NCBI RefSeq assembly: GCF_003336675.1
Contig: NZ_QPII01000002.1
Location: forward strand, 186,001 to 250,000
Source of the DNA: Billgrantia montanilacus
GTDB lineage: Bacteria > Pseudomonadota > Gammaproteobacteria > Pseudomonadales > Halomonadaceae
Direction: 5' to 3'
Length of the DNA: 64,000 bases
Under the pieces are notes generated by a model. It worked only from the letters and a program-made list of their open reading frames with translations, ran no database searches and was not told where the DNA came from. Shown in pieces: positions 48,370 to 58,485 of the stretch. The stretch's first letter is position 1, and each line of letters begins with the position of its first letter. A program made the translations under genes and the position numbers.

Positions 48370-49422
48370 TTAGTCGTTTGAACTATTTTGAGTTTTCGTA
48401 GTAGTGTTCTGGCGATAACCATCCGGATTGAGCTGCTGCCAGCGCCAGGTATCTTGCATCATGTCGTCAAGGCTGCGCTTGGCCTTCCATCCCAGTTCGC
48501 ATTCAGCAAGGCTGGCATCGGCCCAACACTCGGCCACGTCACCGGGGCGGCGCGGCTCAATCCGGTAGGGCACCAATTGTCCCGATGCCTGCTCGAAGGC
48601 TTTTACGACCTCGAACACCGAATGCCCCTGGCCAGTGCCTAGATTCCAGGTGCGCGCGCCGCTGCCATCTGCCAAGCCAGATAGCGCACACAGATGCCCT
48701 TCGGCCAGGTCCATCACATGGATATAGTCGCGTACGCCGGTGCCGTCTGGCGTGTGGTAGTCGCTACCGTATACTGCCAAGCACTTGCGGCGCCCCACTG
48801 CTACCTGGGCCACAAAAGGCAGCAAGTTATTGGGAACTCCCAGGGGATCTTCACCAATCTGACCGCTGTGATGAGCACCGACCGGATTGAAGTAGCGAAG
48901 CAATGCAACGGACCAGCGGTTATCAGAAGCGGCCAAGTCGCGGAGCAACTCTTCCACCATCAGCTTCGAGCGGCCGTAAGGATTGGTGGGTGTTCCAGTG
49001 GTCAGACCTTCGTGCAACGGCATGGGGTGGCCATCGCCATACACGGTTGCCGAGGAGCTGAACACTAAACGAGTAACTCCCGCCGACTGCATGGCTTTGC
49101 AAAGCGTAACAGTACCAGCCACATTGTTCTCGTAGTATGCCAGCGGCTGATGCACACTTTCGCCTACCGCCTTGAGGCCAGCAAAGTGAATCACCGCACT
49201 AACCGAATACTCACTGAACAGCCGATCCAGCAGCGTGCGATCCCGAACATCCCCTTCGATAAAAGCGAGTTCACGGCCAGCCAAGCATTCTACTCGGCGC
49301 AGGGGTTCTCGGGAGGCGTTGCAGAGGTTGTCCAACACCACCACCTCGTGCCCGTCTTCGAGCAGCGAGAGAATGGTATGCGAGCCAATGTAGCCAGCTC
49401 CACCGGTTACCAACACTTTCAT
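48370..49422 (-). CDS. galE: UDP-glucose 4-epimerase
   Basis: 350 residues. Interconverts UDP-glucose and UDP-galactose (or N-acetyl forms). Rossmann start MKVLVTGGAGYIGSHT and the catalytic YGRSK motif near residue 149. Provides nucleotide sugars for the polysaccharide locus. Its ATG overlaps the aminotransferase stop by 4 bases (ATGA). Confidence 0.95.
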   Translation of the reverse strand: MKVLVTGGAGYIGSHTILSLLEDGHEVVVLDNLCNASREPLRRVECLAGRELAFIEGDVRDRTLLDRLFSEYSVSAVIHFAGLKAVGESVHQPLAYYENNVAGTVTLCKAMQSAGVTRLVFSSSATVYGDGHPMPLHEGLTTGTPTNPYGRSKLMVEELLRDLAASDNRWSVALLRYFNPVGAHHSGQIGEDPLGVPNNLLPFVAQVAVGRRKCLAVYGSDYHTPDGTGVRDYIHVMDLAEGHLCALSGLADGSGARTWNLGTGQGHSVFEVVKAFEQASGQLVPYRIEPRRPGDVAECWADASLAECELGWKAKRSLDDMMQDTWRWQQLNPDGYRQNTTTKTQNSSND

Positions 49423-50624
49423 TGAGCCCTCTGTGGCTTGGCTGCCAAGTCCATCACACTTTTCAGCACCTGGCAGGTCTTGTCGATCTCAGCATCGGTA
49501 AGCGTGGGATGGCAAAGAAACATCAAGCTTGTTTCCCCCAACTCGCGTGCAATCGGAAGCGCCTGCGCTGGCCGCCAACCGGTGCCATCAAAAGCTTTCT
49601 CCAGATAAACCTCCGAACACGAACCAAAAAAACATGGGACGCCTCTGGCGACGATCTCGTTCATGATACGTTCGCGGTCCCAACCTTCGTCCAGCCGTTC
49701 CGGCTCCACGAAGACATAGCACTTGTAAGCCGCATGATCGATATGCTCAGGCACCCGAGGCACCCTGAGCCCAGCGCACTCACTAGCCGTAAGCCAGATA
49801 CGTTGAGCATTGGCCAAGCGAGTTGCCTTCCAATCAGGCATTCGAGCAAGCTGTATGCGCCCGATGGCCGATTGAATCTCAGTCAGCCGCCAATTCGTGC
49901 CAAATGTTTCATGAAACCAGCGAAACCCGGGGGTAGACTCGCGTTTGTAAATCGCTTCCCAACTCTTGCCATGGTCCTTGTAGCTCCACATCATTTCCCA
50001 TAGAGCCTTATCATTGGTGGTTACCATGCCACCTTCCCCGCCAGTGGTCATAATCTTATCCTGGCAAAACGACCAGCAGCCTACATGGCCAATACTTCCC
50101 ACGCTACGGCCGCGGTAAGTGGCACCGTGCGCCTGAGCACAGTCCTCGATTACGTAGATCCCATGCTGCGCGGCCAGCGCCATCAACTCATCCATTTCAC
50201 AGGGCCAACCGGCTAAGTGAACAGCGATGATCGCTCGGGTATTAGGAGAGATCTTCTTGGCTACCGTCTCAGCGGTGATGTTCTGGGAATGGCGATCCAC
50301 ATCCGCGAATATCGGCACACCGCCAGCAGTGACGATGCAAGAAGCCGAGGCCAGGAATGTGCGCGGAGTGACGATCACCTCGTCACGTCCGCTGCTGCCC
50401 TCCCCACCGATACCGAGCCCCTTCAAGGCAAGGTCTAATGCCGTCGTGCCATTGGATACGGCAATGGCATAATCAGTACCGGCAAAATGGGCAAATTCTC
50501 GCTCAAATTCACGCCCCTCAGTACCGGTCCAGTAATTCACTTTGTTGGAAAGCAAAACACACTGCACCGCTTGGGCCTCCTCTTCGGAGAAAGAAGGCCA
50601 AGGGGAAAAGGGTCCTTTCAACAT
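49419..50624 (-). CDS. DegT/DnrJ/EryC1-type sugar aminotransferase
   Basis: 401 residues. Fold-type I PLP enzyme with the lysine in WSFCQDKIMTTGGEGG, and SNGTTALDLALKGLG near residue 60. Likely makes a 3- or 4-amino sugar nucleotide for the polysaccharide. It differs from closely related GDP-perosamine enzymes, so the sugar cannot be named. ATG at 50624 lies close to GGTGG. Coupled to galE. Confidence 0.88.
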   Translation of the reverse strand: MLKGPFSPWPSFSEEEAQAVQCVLLSNKVNYWTGTEGREFEREFAHFAGTDYAIAVSNGTTALDLALKGLGIGGEGSSGRDEVIVTPRTFLASASCIVTAGGVPIFADVDRHSQNITAETVAKKISPNTRAIIAVHLAGWPCEMDELMALAAQHGIYVIEDCAQAHGATYRGRSVGSIGHVGCWSFCQDKIMTTGGEGGMVTTNDKALWEMMWSYKDHGKSWEAIYKRESTPGFRWFHETFGTNWRLTEIQSAIGRIQLARMPDWKATRLANAQRIWLTASECAGLRVPRVPEHIDHAAYKCYVFVEPERLDEGWDRERIMNEIVARGVPCFFGSCSEVYLEKAFDGTGWRPAQALPIARELGETSLMFLCHPTLTDAEIDKTCQVLKSVMDLAAKPQRAQ

Positions 50625-50758
50625 TATTCCACCAAGAGAAGATAAAAGTAGCAAGCAATTTATTAAGCGAAGAGCTTGGTAGGTAAAGCGATTACTGTGG
50701 TGTCATACTTCAGATTACAGACAACGGCGATACTTGCACCAACAAATATAACTCATCC

Positions 50759-50764
50759 ATTATA
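50759..50764 (-). promoter_or_regulatory. Putative -10 box upstream of the aminotransferase-galE unit
   Basis: TATAAT on the minus strand, about 135 bases before the ATG at 50624, in the gap after the GT4 gene at 50817. No clear -35 hexamer at 16-18 bases. The rest of the 50625-50816 gap is AT-rich with no further signal I can support. Confidence 0.3.
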
Positions 50765-50816
50765 ACGCCGGCCTCCCGGGCGTGTATAAAACCTTGCCTG
50801 CCGTATGCATTACCAA

Positions 50817-51968
50817 TCAACAAGGGTAAGAAGCCCTCTCACTATCAAGAAAAGCCTTCTCATAAAATTCAACCAACTCCTGCTCCAATACAGAAGACGA
50901 AAAATCACCACGAGCACGAAACATCGCTGCGTTAGCCAACTGTGTTCTTAAGAGTGGATTTGAAATCAGAACGACCATCTTCGCAAACAAATCCTCTTCG
51001 CATTTTACAGAATGCAAGAGCCCTGTTTTATTATCAACCAGTGCATCAGAAATACCATAGATGTTTGACGCGACACTAGCCACACCACAAGCTGCTGCCT
51101 CTATCAAAACGGAACCAAATCCTTCTCTATGGCTGGGCAAGCAAAACACATCCGCCGCATTAAAATAGGCCTCTGGCTCACTAGTGCAGCCAACACGTAT
51201 GAGCTTACCCGTGAAAGAATCCACAATAGAGCCGTCATCAAACATTCCTGACTCATCCTCCCCCACAATCAGCAGCTTCGCCTCGGAGTAGGCCTCTGAA
51301 ATTCTTCGAAAGGCGGAAACCAGCTCAGGAACCCCTTTTTCAGCATTAATGCGTCCAAGAAACAGGAAAACAAAGTCATTCTCGGAGACCCCATGTTTAT
51401 CTCGTACAATTTTCCTCATTTCAGAGTCAGGTTTGAAACGGTCAACGTTTACTCCCGATATAGAACCATTCGCCAGAACTGATGACTTTCTTCGCTGGAT
51501 GACTTGCTCAGTGAGGAGGAAGTTTCGTTGAGAGTGGCTGTCCACCAGCGAGTGCGTGGACATACTATGAAGCAGCTTATCAAGTGAGCGGAGAAGATAG
51601 CGTGGTAAACCAGTTCGTGTTACCCACACCTGTCCAGTAAAAGTATGGTTCCGGACTGGCACCCGAGTTATCCAAGCGGCTATCATTGTCAACAAGCCTG
51701 CCTTCGGTGTCACAGAATGCACAGCATCGTAGCGATTATTTGAAAAAATTCTGACGAGTGCGACAAGAGCCATAAAATCAAGCCAGACATTGATACTTCT
51801 ATGGATCGGCGCATGAATTATATTATTGGCCGAAAGAGATAATGGATAATGTTGATGTAGATTTGCGATCAAATCCACCTGATAGCGCTCTCCCAGGGCA
51901 GCAATATGACCACTCAAAAAAACCTCTGCAGTAGCTGGTGCGGCTACGACAAATACAATACGCTTCAT
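50817..51968 (-). CDS. Family 4 glycosyltransferase (GT4), EPS locus
   Basis: About 383 residues. GT-B fold: N-terminal acceptor half and C-terminal nucleotide-sugar half with FLGRINAEKGVPELVSAF and the donor-binding PSHREGFGSVLIEAAACG motif. ATG at 51968; a weak AG-rich Shine-Dalgarno sequence. It follows a GT2 gene by 42 bases and ends the AT-rich part of the locus. Confidence 0.88.
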   Translation of the reverse strand: MKRIVFVVAAPATAEVFLSGHIAALGERYQVDLIANLHQHYPLSLSANNIIHAPIHRSINVWLDFMALVALVRIFSNNRYDAVHSVTPKAGLLTMIAAWITRVPVRNHTFTGQVWVTRTGLPRYLLRSLDKLLHSMSTHSLVDSHSQRNFLLTEQVIQRRKSSVLANGSISGVNVDRFKPDSEMRKIVRDKHGVSENDFVFLFLGRINAEKGVPELVSAFRRISEAYSEAKLLIVGEDESGMFDDGSIVDSFTGKLIRVGCTSEPEAYFNAADVFCLPSHREGFGSVLIEAAACGVASVASNIYGISDALVDNKTGLLHSVKCEEDLFAKMVVLISNPLLRTQLANAAMFRARGDFSSSVLEQELVEFYEKAFLDSERASYPC

Positions 51969-52010
51969 TTTTTTCTCTTTAATTGTAATATTTGGCAAAA
52001 CAGAAAGGTA

Positions 52011-52907
52011 CTAGACTGGAAGGTCAATTGCTTGTATGTGCTTTATCTCTTCCAAGAAAAAGTCTTTTTCATCTTGGGACAACGGCGCCTTATTTCTCCG
52101 CCTTCTTAGAATATCCAGCGATCCAGCAATCGAAAGTCCACGTGCAACCATCAACTTTGCCAGAGTGACGGAAAAGGCATGTACCTTATCAGCAAGCGAA
52201 AACCCGAAACCAGAATCTTTCATTATTGTTCGCAAACATTCACGATAAGCAACTGCCAGCTTGGAAGGAACTACATTTCCATCTTCGCGGTAATAATACA
52301 GGGGCTTGTCGACAAAACCAACTTGCAGATCACCTTGTGAGAAGGCTCTCACCCAAAGGTTTGCATCTTCACCAACGCGTATGTTTTCACGGTAAGGATT
52401 ACGTTGAAACCAGGCTCGCTTTCCAAGGAGAGACGCATGAACAATCCCGGAATTTCCGGACAAAAGGGTTTTTGGTGATATTTTATAACCATTGGAAGGC
52501 ACACGAAGTCCAAGTGGATAGTTATTATTTGACAAGGAACATATTCCTGTAGATACCAAGTCTAATTTCGGTCTGGCAAGCAAAAACTCCAGCTGAATCC
52601 TTAGCCTTTCAGGAGATATCAAATCATCGGCATCCATTCTCGCAATAAAGTCATGAGACGCTAATGCTGTTACTTGGTTAAGTCGAGCCGCAAGCCATCG
52701 GTTTTTTCCGTCCGAATATACTCTCACTCTAGGATCTTTTATAGACTGCGCCAACTCAAGAGAGTTATCGGTAGAACCGTCATCTAACAAAATCAGCTCC
52801 CAATCAATATGAGATTGAGAGAATACGGCACGAACAGCATCAAGGAGAGTATCCTCGGCGTTAAAAAAAGGAATACCGATTGATACAGGAGGAAGAGAAC
52901 ATTTCAC
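52011..52907 (-). CDS. Family 2 glycosyltransferase
   Basis: 298 residues. GT-A fold opening VSIGIPFFNAEDTLLDAVRAV, with LLDDGSTDNS and the metal-binding DADD (ARMDADDLI near residue 93). Coupled to the Wzy-like gene by a 4-base overlap. Confidence 0.9.
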   Translation of the reverse strand: MKCSLPPVSIGIPFFNAEDTLLDAVRAVFSQSHIDWELILLDDGSTDNSLELAQSIKDPRVRVYSDGKNRWLAARLNQVTALASHDFIARMDADDLISPERLRIQLEFLLARPKLDLVSTGICSLSNNNYPLGLRVPSNGYKISPKTLLSGNSGIVHASLLGKRAWFQRNPYRENIRVGEDANLWVRAFSQGDLQVGFVDKPLYYYREDGNVVPSKLAVAYRECLRTIMKDSGFGFSLADKVHAFSVTLAKLMVARGLSIAGSLDILRRRRNKAPLSQDEKDFFLEEIKHIQAIDLPV

Positions 52908-53968
52908 AAGAAAGGCTTCATATTAAGCTGATAAGGTGAAAGACCACTAAAACTAGTAGTAGTCAACACAAAGTAGAGGAGCGCAAATGAGGAAAATCCA
53001 AGTAAAAATATTCTTCTATCAGTAACCCTTTTAAAGCTGACAAACACCATAGGCCAAAGAAGTATGCTTGTATGGGAAAAATACGTCGCCAGTCTTAGTA
53101 TACCTGATGGATTTGCACTAGAAACCACAGAAGCAATGGCAGGAATTAATCCGATAAAATAAATATTAAGTAGCCTGCAGTACCAGACTTTATTTTCTTC
53201 GATCTGATTTTTAAACAATAACAACAGAATACCTTGTACAGATAAGAATGCAAGCTGGACGTGCCCACCACCTACTCCAGACTGACCATATGACGCAAAC
53301 CGCTCATCAATAAAAAAAGCGGCAAACTCTGTCAAACTAGATAAAAATACAGAAAGTGTCACGACTCCAAACATAACCGAAAAGATTTCACGCAACCCAA
53401 TATGTGATCTTGCAATAAAATAAAGTGGCGCTGCAATAATTGCTGTCTTGTGAAACAGAGTTGCAGCAAAGACAAAGAAAAAATATGGAATCGCCCGACG
53501 GTTAAGCAACCAAGGCAATGCAAGAAAACACAACGCTGCTGCTATTCCTTGCCTCGCGCCATTAAAGAAAAAAGTGTATACCCCTAACGTAATAAAGACA
53601 AACAACGAAAACTCATAAACCTTTACGAGGCGTACAATTGTAACCGCGTAGCATCCAACGACGAGACACGCTGTTAAAGTCAGTAGCACTGCATAGCTAT
53701 CAGATAGCGATGAACTGAGCAAAACTAAAAAACTATAGCCAATCTCTATTGGAAAGATTAACGCTTCTTCAATGGAAGTCACCCGTAAAAGCCAGGCAAC
53801 ATAATTTCCCGTATCTGTACCAACCGTCCTATCACGAAACCCGGCAAAAAAAATGAGAAAAGCAGCGACAAATACTAAACTTAAGCGCCGGACACCGACA
53901 CTACCGTATTTGCGACCAAGTGTGGCAACAAAAACGACAAAAAATAACAAAAAAAGATATGGAATCAT
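52904..53968 (-). CDS. wzy: EpsG/Wzy-like polysaccharide polymerase
   Basis: 354 residues with about 10 transmembrane helices and a conserved FRDRTVGTDTGNYVAW segment typical of EpsG-family proteins, followed by FNGARQGIAAALCFLALPWLL. It would polymerise repeat units at the periplasmic face in the Wzx/Wzy pathway. Overlaps its neighbours by 4 bases on each side. Confidence 0.82.
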   Translation of the reverse strand: MIPYLFLLFFVVFVATLGRKYGSVGVRRLSLVFVAAFLIFFAGFRDRTVGTDTGNYVAWLLRVTSIEEALIFPIEIGYSFLVLLSSSLSDSYAVLLTLTACLVVGCYAVTIVRLVKVYEFSLFVFITLGVYTFFFNGARQGIAAALCFLALPWLLNRRAIPYFFFVFAATLFHKTAIIAAPLYFIARSHIGLREIFSVMFGVVTLSVFLSSLTEFAAFFIDERFASYGQSGVGGGHVQLAFLSVQGILLLLFKNQIEENKVWYCRLLNIYFIGLIPAIASVVSSANPSGILRLATYFSHTSILLWPMVFVSFKRVTDRRIFLLGFSSFALLYFVLTTTSFSGLSPYQLNMKPFL

Positions 53969-55080
53969 GAGAACCGATACAACGAAACCAATCGAAGGGC
54001 TCCAGCTTTCGAAGAAAAACCATGTGTCTCTAAGCGTTGTTGGCGTATCAAGAGATCAACCTCAGGCTGTTTGATGGAATTTAGCACCTTCTCAATCCAG
54101 CACTGGGGAGAATTATCCAATTCAACAAAATGAACCAGTCCCAAGCCAAGATCTACCTCAGGATAAATTGTATTCGAAATAACTGCGGGAAGGCCAGAAG
54201 CTTGAGATTCAACCAACACCACCGGAAAACCTTCATACAATGATGGCATTAACATCACATCAGAGGCTGCCATCAATTCTGGAATGTCATGACGCACTCC
54301 CAGCAATCGTATATTTTGTTGCAAACCCAAAAAATTAATCTGCTCCTTAATGGCATCAGAATCCGGACCATCACCAACAAATAGCATTTGAAAATCGATA
54401 CCGGCATCCTTAAGCGCCGCCGCTAGCCTGACGGACCAGTTATGATTTTTAACCGCCATTAATCGACCGACCTGAAGTATTGTGATGACTCCATCAGGAA
54501 TTGCCAATGCCTTCTTTGTTGCATATCCATTTGCTTCTATGAAACGGCATATATCTACGGCGTTTGGAATAATTTCAACGTGTTCTTTATCAGTAAAAAG
54601 GTACGATGCCGCAGCCTTGCCACAAGCAACGCAATCGGTAGATACCCAAGCAAGAATCCAGCGCATGCAGAACTGGTAGAACCTACCAATTACTGAAACG
54701 CTATTTATGTCGCTAGTGTTATGTGAATGTGCAATTCTGCGAGGCACACCTGCTACCTTAGCAGCCAATAGATTCAAGCCGCTACTGAAGAGTGTATGAG
54801 ATTGCACAACAGTCCAGTTGTTTTTACGCAGAATACGCCATAGATTCAAAGATCGTGTGATTGAATTACTTCCGCTTGCATGAAAAATACGCCCCCCAAG
54901 CGCTTCAATTTCATCATCAAAATCACAGCGATCACTTGTAAAATATATAAAATCAAATTGATATTGACTGCGATCGATTTCCCGATAAATGTTCATGATC
55001 ATGGTTTCAGCGCCCGCTCTATCCATTCGACCAACAATGTGCAAAATGCGGCGTGGAGGACTTCGATGAGCGATATTCAT
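53965..55080 (-). CDS. Family 4 glycosyltransferase (GT4)
   Basis: 371 residues. GT-B fold with the N-terminal GRMDRAGAETMIMNIYREID region and the C-terminal MPSLYEGFPVVLVESQASGLP donor site. Internal member of a chain of 4-base ATGA overlaps. Confidence 0.9.
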   Translation of the reverse strand: MNIAHRSPPRRILHIVGRMDRAGAETMIMNIYREIDRSQYQFDFIYFTSDRCDFDDEIEALGGRIFHASGSNSITRSLNLWRILRKNNWTVVQSHTLFSSGLNLLAAKVAGVPRRIAHSHNTSDINSVSVIGRFYQFCMRWILAWVSTDCVACGKAAASYLFTDKEHVEIIPNAVDICRFIEANGYATKKALAIPDGVITILQVGRLMAVKNHNWSVRLAAALKDAGIDFQMLFVGDGPDSDAIKEQINFLGLQQNIRLLGVRHDIPELMAASDVMLMPSLYEGFPVVLVESQASGLPAVISNTIYPEVDLGLGLVHFVELDNSPQCWIEKVLNSIKQPEVDLLIRQQRLETHGFSSKAGALRLVSLYRFS

Positions 55081-56099
55081 GGCACCTCCTTGAATCTTAA
55101 GCTTCCTAATACGCGTGGCTTAACCCTGCTTATAGTCTTTATCCCGCGAAGTAAACGAACGCTCAAAATGGATAGCCAATAAGGAACAGAGATAATTTCG
55201 GCCAGAAGTTTAGCTCTTATTCCGCGCGGCGAGTTTATTTCCAGCAATCGAAGCTCCGATTGCAAACCCTTTGCCTGCTCTATTGCCTCTGAAAGAAGAT
55301 TGATATCAATCTTCATCAGCACTGACCATGATGCCTCGTAAACCTTCTCAGAAAATACTTTCGATTCAGCGCTATCGCCACGCAGACGGACCGTCTGCAG
55401 CACCATACGTTGCACTACAAACTGATCAAGGAGTTTTCTCCCCATGGAAGACGTAATGGATGTAACGCGTTGCCGATAGCAGTACCAATATCCGCTTAGG
55501 CGCACTATCTGACCGCTTGAGAAGCCTAGCTCCCAATGAAATGGCCAATCCTCGTAATAGGCTCCTACCGGGAAGCGCAAACGCGGGTCATTCAGCAAAT
55601 CGGCGCTGATGAACTTCAACCATGCAAAATGAGGCAGCTTGAAGTATTCGACTCCACCGAGTGGCTCAGCGCCGATGGTATCAACGGCCTGATTGACTTC
55701 GGGAAGATCATCACCATCTTTGAATGCGACAAAGTCGAATACCACCAGGTCTGCACCAGTCTCCAAGGCATGAGAAAGACAGGTGTCAACGAGTTCATGA
55801 GCGATCACGTCGTCAGAATCTACGAACAGCACGAAGTCACCAGTGGCCGCTTCGATACCGGTGTTACGGGCTGCAGAAAGACCAGAGTTACGCTTGTGCC
55901 TCAGCAGGCGCACACGAGGATCGGCCAGGTGCCGCTCCAGCATCGATAGTGAGCCGTCGGTTGAACAATCCTCGACCATGATGATCTCAAGCCGCTGATA
56001 GCTTTGGTCGCGAATCGAATCCAGACAGCAGTCGAGATAACGTTCCACGTTGTAGACAGGAACGATCACGCTGACCAAAGGTTTTTTTTCATCTTTCAT
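55077..56099 (-). CDS. Family 2 glycosyltransferase
   Basis: 340 residues. GT-A fold with VSVIVPVYNVERYLDCCLDS, EDCSTDGS and the DSDD metal site near residue 96. The C-terminal ~110 residues are helical and not shared by all relatives. Overlaps the pyruvyl transferase stop by 4 bases. Confidence 0.9.
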   Translation of the reverse strand: MKDEKKPLVSVIVPVYNVERYLDCCLDSIRDQSYQRLEIIMVEDCSTDGSLSMLERHLADPRVRLLRHKRNSGLSAARNTGIEAATGDFVLFVDSDDVIAHELVDTCLSHALETGADLVVFDFVAFKDGDDLPEVNQAVDTIGAEPLGGVEYFKLPHFAWLKFISADLLNDPRLRFPVGAYYEDWPFHWELGFSSGQIVRLSGYWYCYRQRVTSITSSMGRKLLDQFVVQRMVLQTVRLRGDSAESKVFSEKVYEASWSVLMKIDINLLSEAIEQAKGLQSELRLLEINSPRGIRAKLLAEIISVPYWLSILSVRLLRGIKTISRVKPRVLGSLRFKEVP

Positions 56100-57187
56100 G
56101 GGTAAGTCACGGATTGTCTCAGTTCGTCATAGTTTCCGAGATCGAGTGGTGGATTAACTGGACTGCACCGTTCGTATGCAAGTAGATTTTCGACTACTTC
56201 AGGAATCAAATTGAAGCAATCAGACATGATAAACTGTACCTGAGGTTTATCGTCGAGCCAATCAAGCCAAGTCTGGTGAATTTTATGGTTTGCGTTCGGA
56301 AGCACAAGACAGGCCGTACCGGCAACTATCGATAGAATCATGCCATGCAAGCGATCAGTAACCACCAGCCTGGATGAACTGAACTGATTAAGCTTCTCTG
56401 CCAGCAACTGTTCACATCGAAATTTATCAAGCCGAATTCCGCCGACATGTGTATCAGTAACTTCTACTGGCATACCGGTATTAATCAGCATGTCCTCCAG
56501 TATCATTCGTTGCTGTGGTTTGATTACACTCTCTCGGTCGTCACGCAAACAAAGTAAAATGCCCGCAGGATGAATATCAGCATGTCTGCAAAAAACTATT
56601 CTACTTGCACTCAGCACGATGTCAGGTGCATACCCAATAGTTACGTTAGCATAAGCACTAAACAATGCCTCGAGCTTGTCGCGTGTAACCGATTCGCGTG
56701 CAAAAATATGAATATCTGCATGAGCTGAATAGACACGCACGATCTTTCGAAGCGCCCGCTGCGACACTTTCGAATTGTCCCAATCAAGTGTCTGAGGAAA
56801 GCAGATAATCCGATTATTGGGAAACGACTTGATAACAAGTTGTCGCAACTCTTCTATGTCAGAGTACAGTGAGCCCATATTGCCACCACCAACAATTGTT
56901 ATAACATCACTGGCTAAAACCTGATGTTTAATAGAATCTAGCAGGCTGCGGGTACTGCTGATTGGAACTCGTATAATGGAATAGTCTTTCAGGGTGCTGC
57001 GGAGAAACGACTCCTGAGCTGCAGTAATCGCCAAGTCACCAATGTTTCCGTAATCGGCAGCCAAGAACACTAGCGCCCGATTTCCTGAAGGTAGAGAAAG
57101 GTTAGTCTTGTGAAACCATGTTGACAGCCAAATCTTGATTGATCTTGGAATCAGCGCAAAAAACGTAGCGATTACTTTATTGACCAT
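56096..57187 (-). CDS. Polysaccharide pyruvyl transferase family protein
   Basis: 363 residues. N-terminal LAADYGNIGDLAITAAQESF motif and the C-terminal VVTDRLHGMILSIVAGTACLVLPN of the CsaB/ExoV-like family. It would add a pyruvyl ketal from phosphoenolpyruvate to a sugar, giving the polymer negative charge. It overlaps its upstream GT2 gene by 16 bases. Confidence 0.88.
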   Translation of the reverse strand: MVNKVIATFFALIPRSIKIWLSTWFHKTNLSLPSGNRALVFLAADYGNIGDLAITAAQESFLRSTLKDYSIIRVPISSTRSLLDSIKHQVLASDVITIVGGGNMGSLYSDIEELRQLVIKSFPNNRIICFPQTLDWDNSKVSQRALRKIVRVYSAHADIHIFARESVTRDKLEALFSAYANVTIGYAPDIVLSASRIVFCRHADIHPAGILLCLRDDRESVIKPQQRMILEDMLINTGMPVEVTDTHVGGIRLDKFRCEQLLAEKLNQFSSSRLVVTDRLHGMILSIVAGTACLVLPNANHKIHQTWLDWLDDKPQVQFIMSDCFNLIPEVVENLLAYERCSPVNPPLDLGNYDELRQSVTYP

Positions 57188-58206
57188 GATCTCACTCCAT
57201 CTTTTTTGCTACTCTCAATTCTTGATTTCCATACCAAGAGAGACCGCAATAACCTTAACATTCTAGCTTTAAACAAAAGCTGAATTATATTCATTCCTCT
57301 AGTTCCCCTCCTCCCCTTCCAGGAAAGGCATGTTTCTACTAGTTCTGAGTTTCTAATTCTCTTGAGCTCGTCAATTTGTGCTGAAAAATCACTAATCTTT
57401 ATGGCATTGGAGATCAGCCAAGGTAATATATGAAGCATATAGTAGTCGCGAATATCACGACGGCCTTCATCTGTTATCTCACCTGCTTTATTTTGAATAT
57501 CAAGCCGAGTATCAAAATGCACTTGCATATTTTCCAAAAGCAGTGGTTTATATCGAGGGCTTGAAAGAGACCCCTCTACCTGATAGTACGAATAAATTAT
57601 TTCAGGAATTCTTATGATATACTTTGCCGAAAGAACCGCATACATATTAAAAATAGTATCTTCACCAAGATGAAGCCTCTCATCAAAGCGCAAATCACTC
57701 AGGGCAGATCTTCGAAATGCTTTACTCCAAGTGAACCAAAACAGCTCTCGGTCGCCAATCACATCATCTAGAAATTTCCCTGGCGATATATATTGCTCCA
57801 TTCCACTAGTGGGAAAGGATTGTTTTTCACCATTTAAAAAGACACGTTGATAACCAAAAACTATAATATCTGGATTTTTTCGGCATGCGTTTTCAAGGCA
57901 AAAGAAATAATTATTAAAGACTATGTCATCACAGTCTACAAACGTTACATACTCTCCATTCGCCACACCCAATCCTACATTGCGGGCAGCAGAAGGCCCT
58001 TTGTTATTTTGAGTAATGAAAAGAAAACTCTCGAAGGACTCTGAATATTTCTGCGCTATACCGGCCGATGAATCCGTAGAACCATCATCGATGACTATAA
58101 CTTCTACCGCATGATTTTTTGCCGCCAAAAGAATGCTATCTAAGCAGTATTTAAGATACATCTCGCCATTATAAACAGGTATAATCACTGAAAACTTTAA
58201 CTTCAT
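57172..58206 (-). CDS. Family 2 glycosyltransferase
   Basis: About 344 residues; the ATG at 58206 is chosen over a GTG two codons upstream. GT-A fold with FSVIIPVYNGEMYLKYCLDS, DDGSTDS and a DCDD metal site near residue 94. First gene of the coupled AT-rich glycosyltransferase chain. Confidence 0.9.
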   Translation of the reverse strand: MKLKFSVIIPVYNGEMYLKYCLDSILLAAKNHAVEVIVIDDGSTDSSAGIAQKYSESFESFLFITQNNKGPSAARNVGLGVANGEYVTFVDCDDIVFNNYFFCLENACRKNPDIIVFGYQRVFLNGEKQSFPTSGMEQYISPGKFLDDVIGDRELFWFTWSKAFRRSALSDLRFDERLHLGEDTIFNMYAVLSAKYIIRIPEIIYSYYQVEGSLSSPRYKPLLLENMQVHFDTRLDIQNKAGEITDEGRRDIRDYYMLHILPWLISNAIKISDFSAQIDELKRIRNSELVETCLSWKGRRGTRGMNIIQLLFKARMLRLLRSLLVWKSRIESSKKDGVRSWSIK

Positions 58207-58226
58207 GCTCACTGTCCAAAAATTAA

Positions 58227-58427
58227 TTAATTCAGATCTCGCACCTGATATCTAATGAATATATAGCTGATGACCCAATGGAGAAAACTGATAGGTACTG
58301 GAACCACATGATACCTAGTAAATTGCATTATTATTTTTCTATGAAAATGCTTTGATCTCCAATACAAAATCAAGCAGTACATAATCAGTGGCTGAGATGT
58401 GGACAAATACTTCTGAAAAAGAGACAA
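58227..58427 (-). CDS. Possible 66-residue peptide or remnant
   Basis: A 66-residue open frame in the otherwise gene-free 58207-58485 gap, hydrophobic and basic at its ends, with no recognised family, no good Shine-Dalgarno sequence, and a composition like AT-rich noncoding DNA. It may be a remnant of an acyl- or acetyl-transferase gene or chance. I would not treat it as a gene without expression evidence. Confidence 0.2.
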   Translation of the reverse strand: MSLFQKYLSTSQPLIMYCLILYWRSKHFHRKIIMQFTRYHVVPVPISFLHWVISYIFIRYQVRDLN

Positions 58428-58485
58428 ATCACAAGATACTTCTCGAGTAAAACCGGAAGTATTCGTTTCTGCCCCACCCGCATCA

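Noticed and set aside
58227-58427. 66-residue open frame as a firm gene
   Set aside because: No ribosome site, no recognised family, AT-rich gap; kept only as a low-confidence entry.
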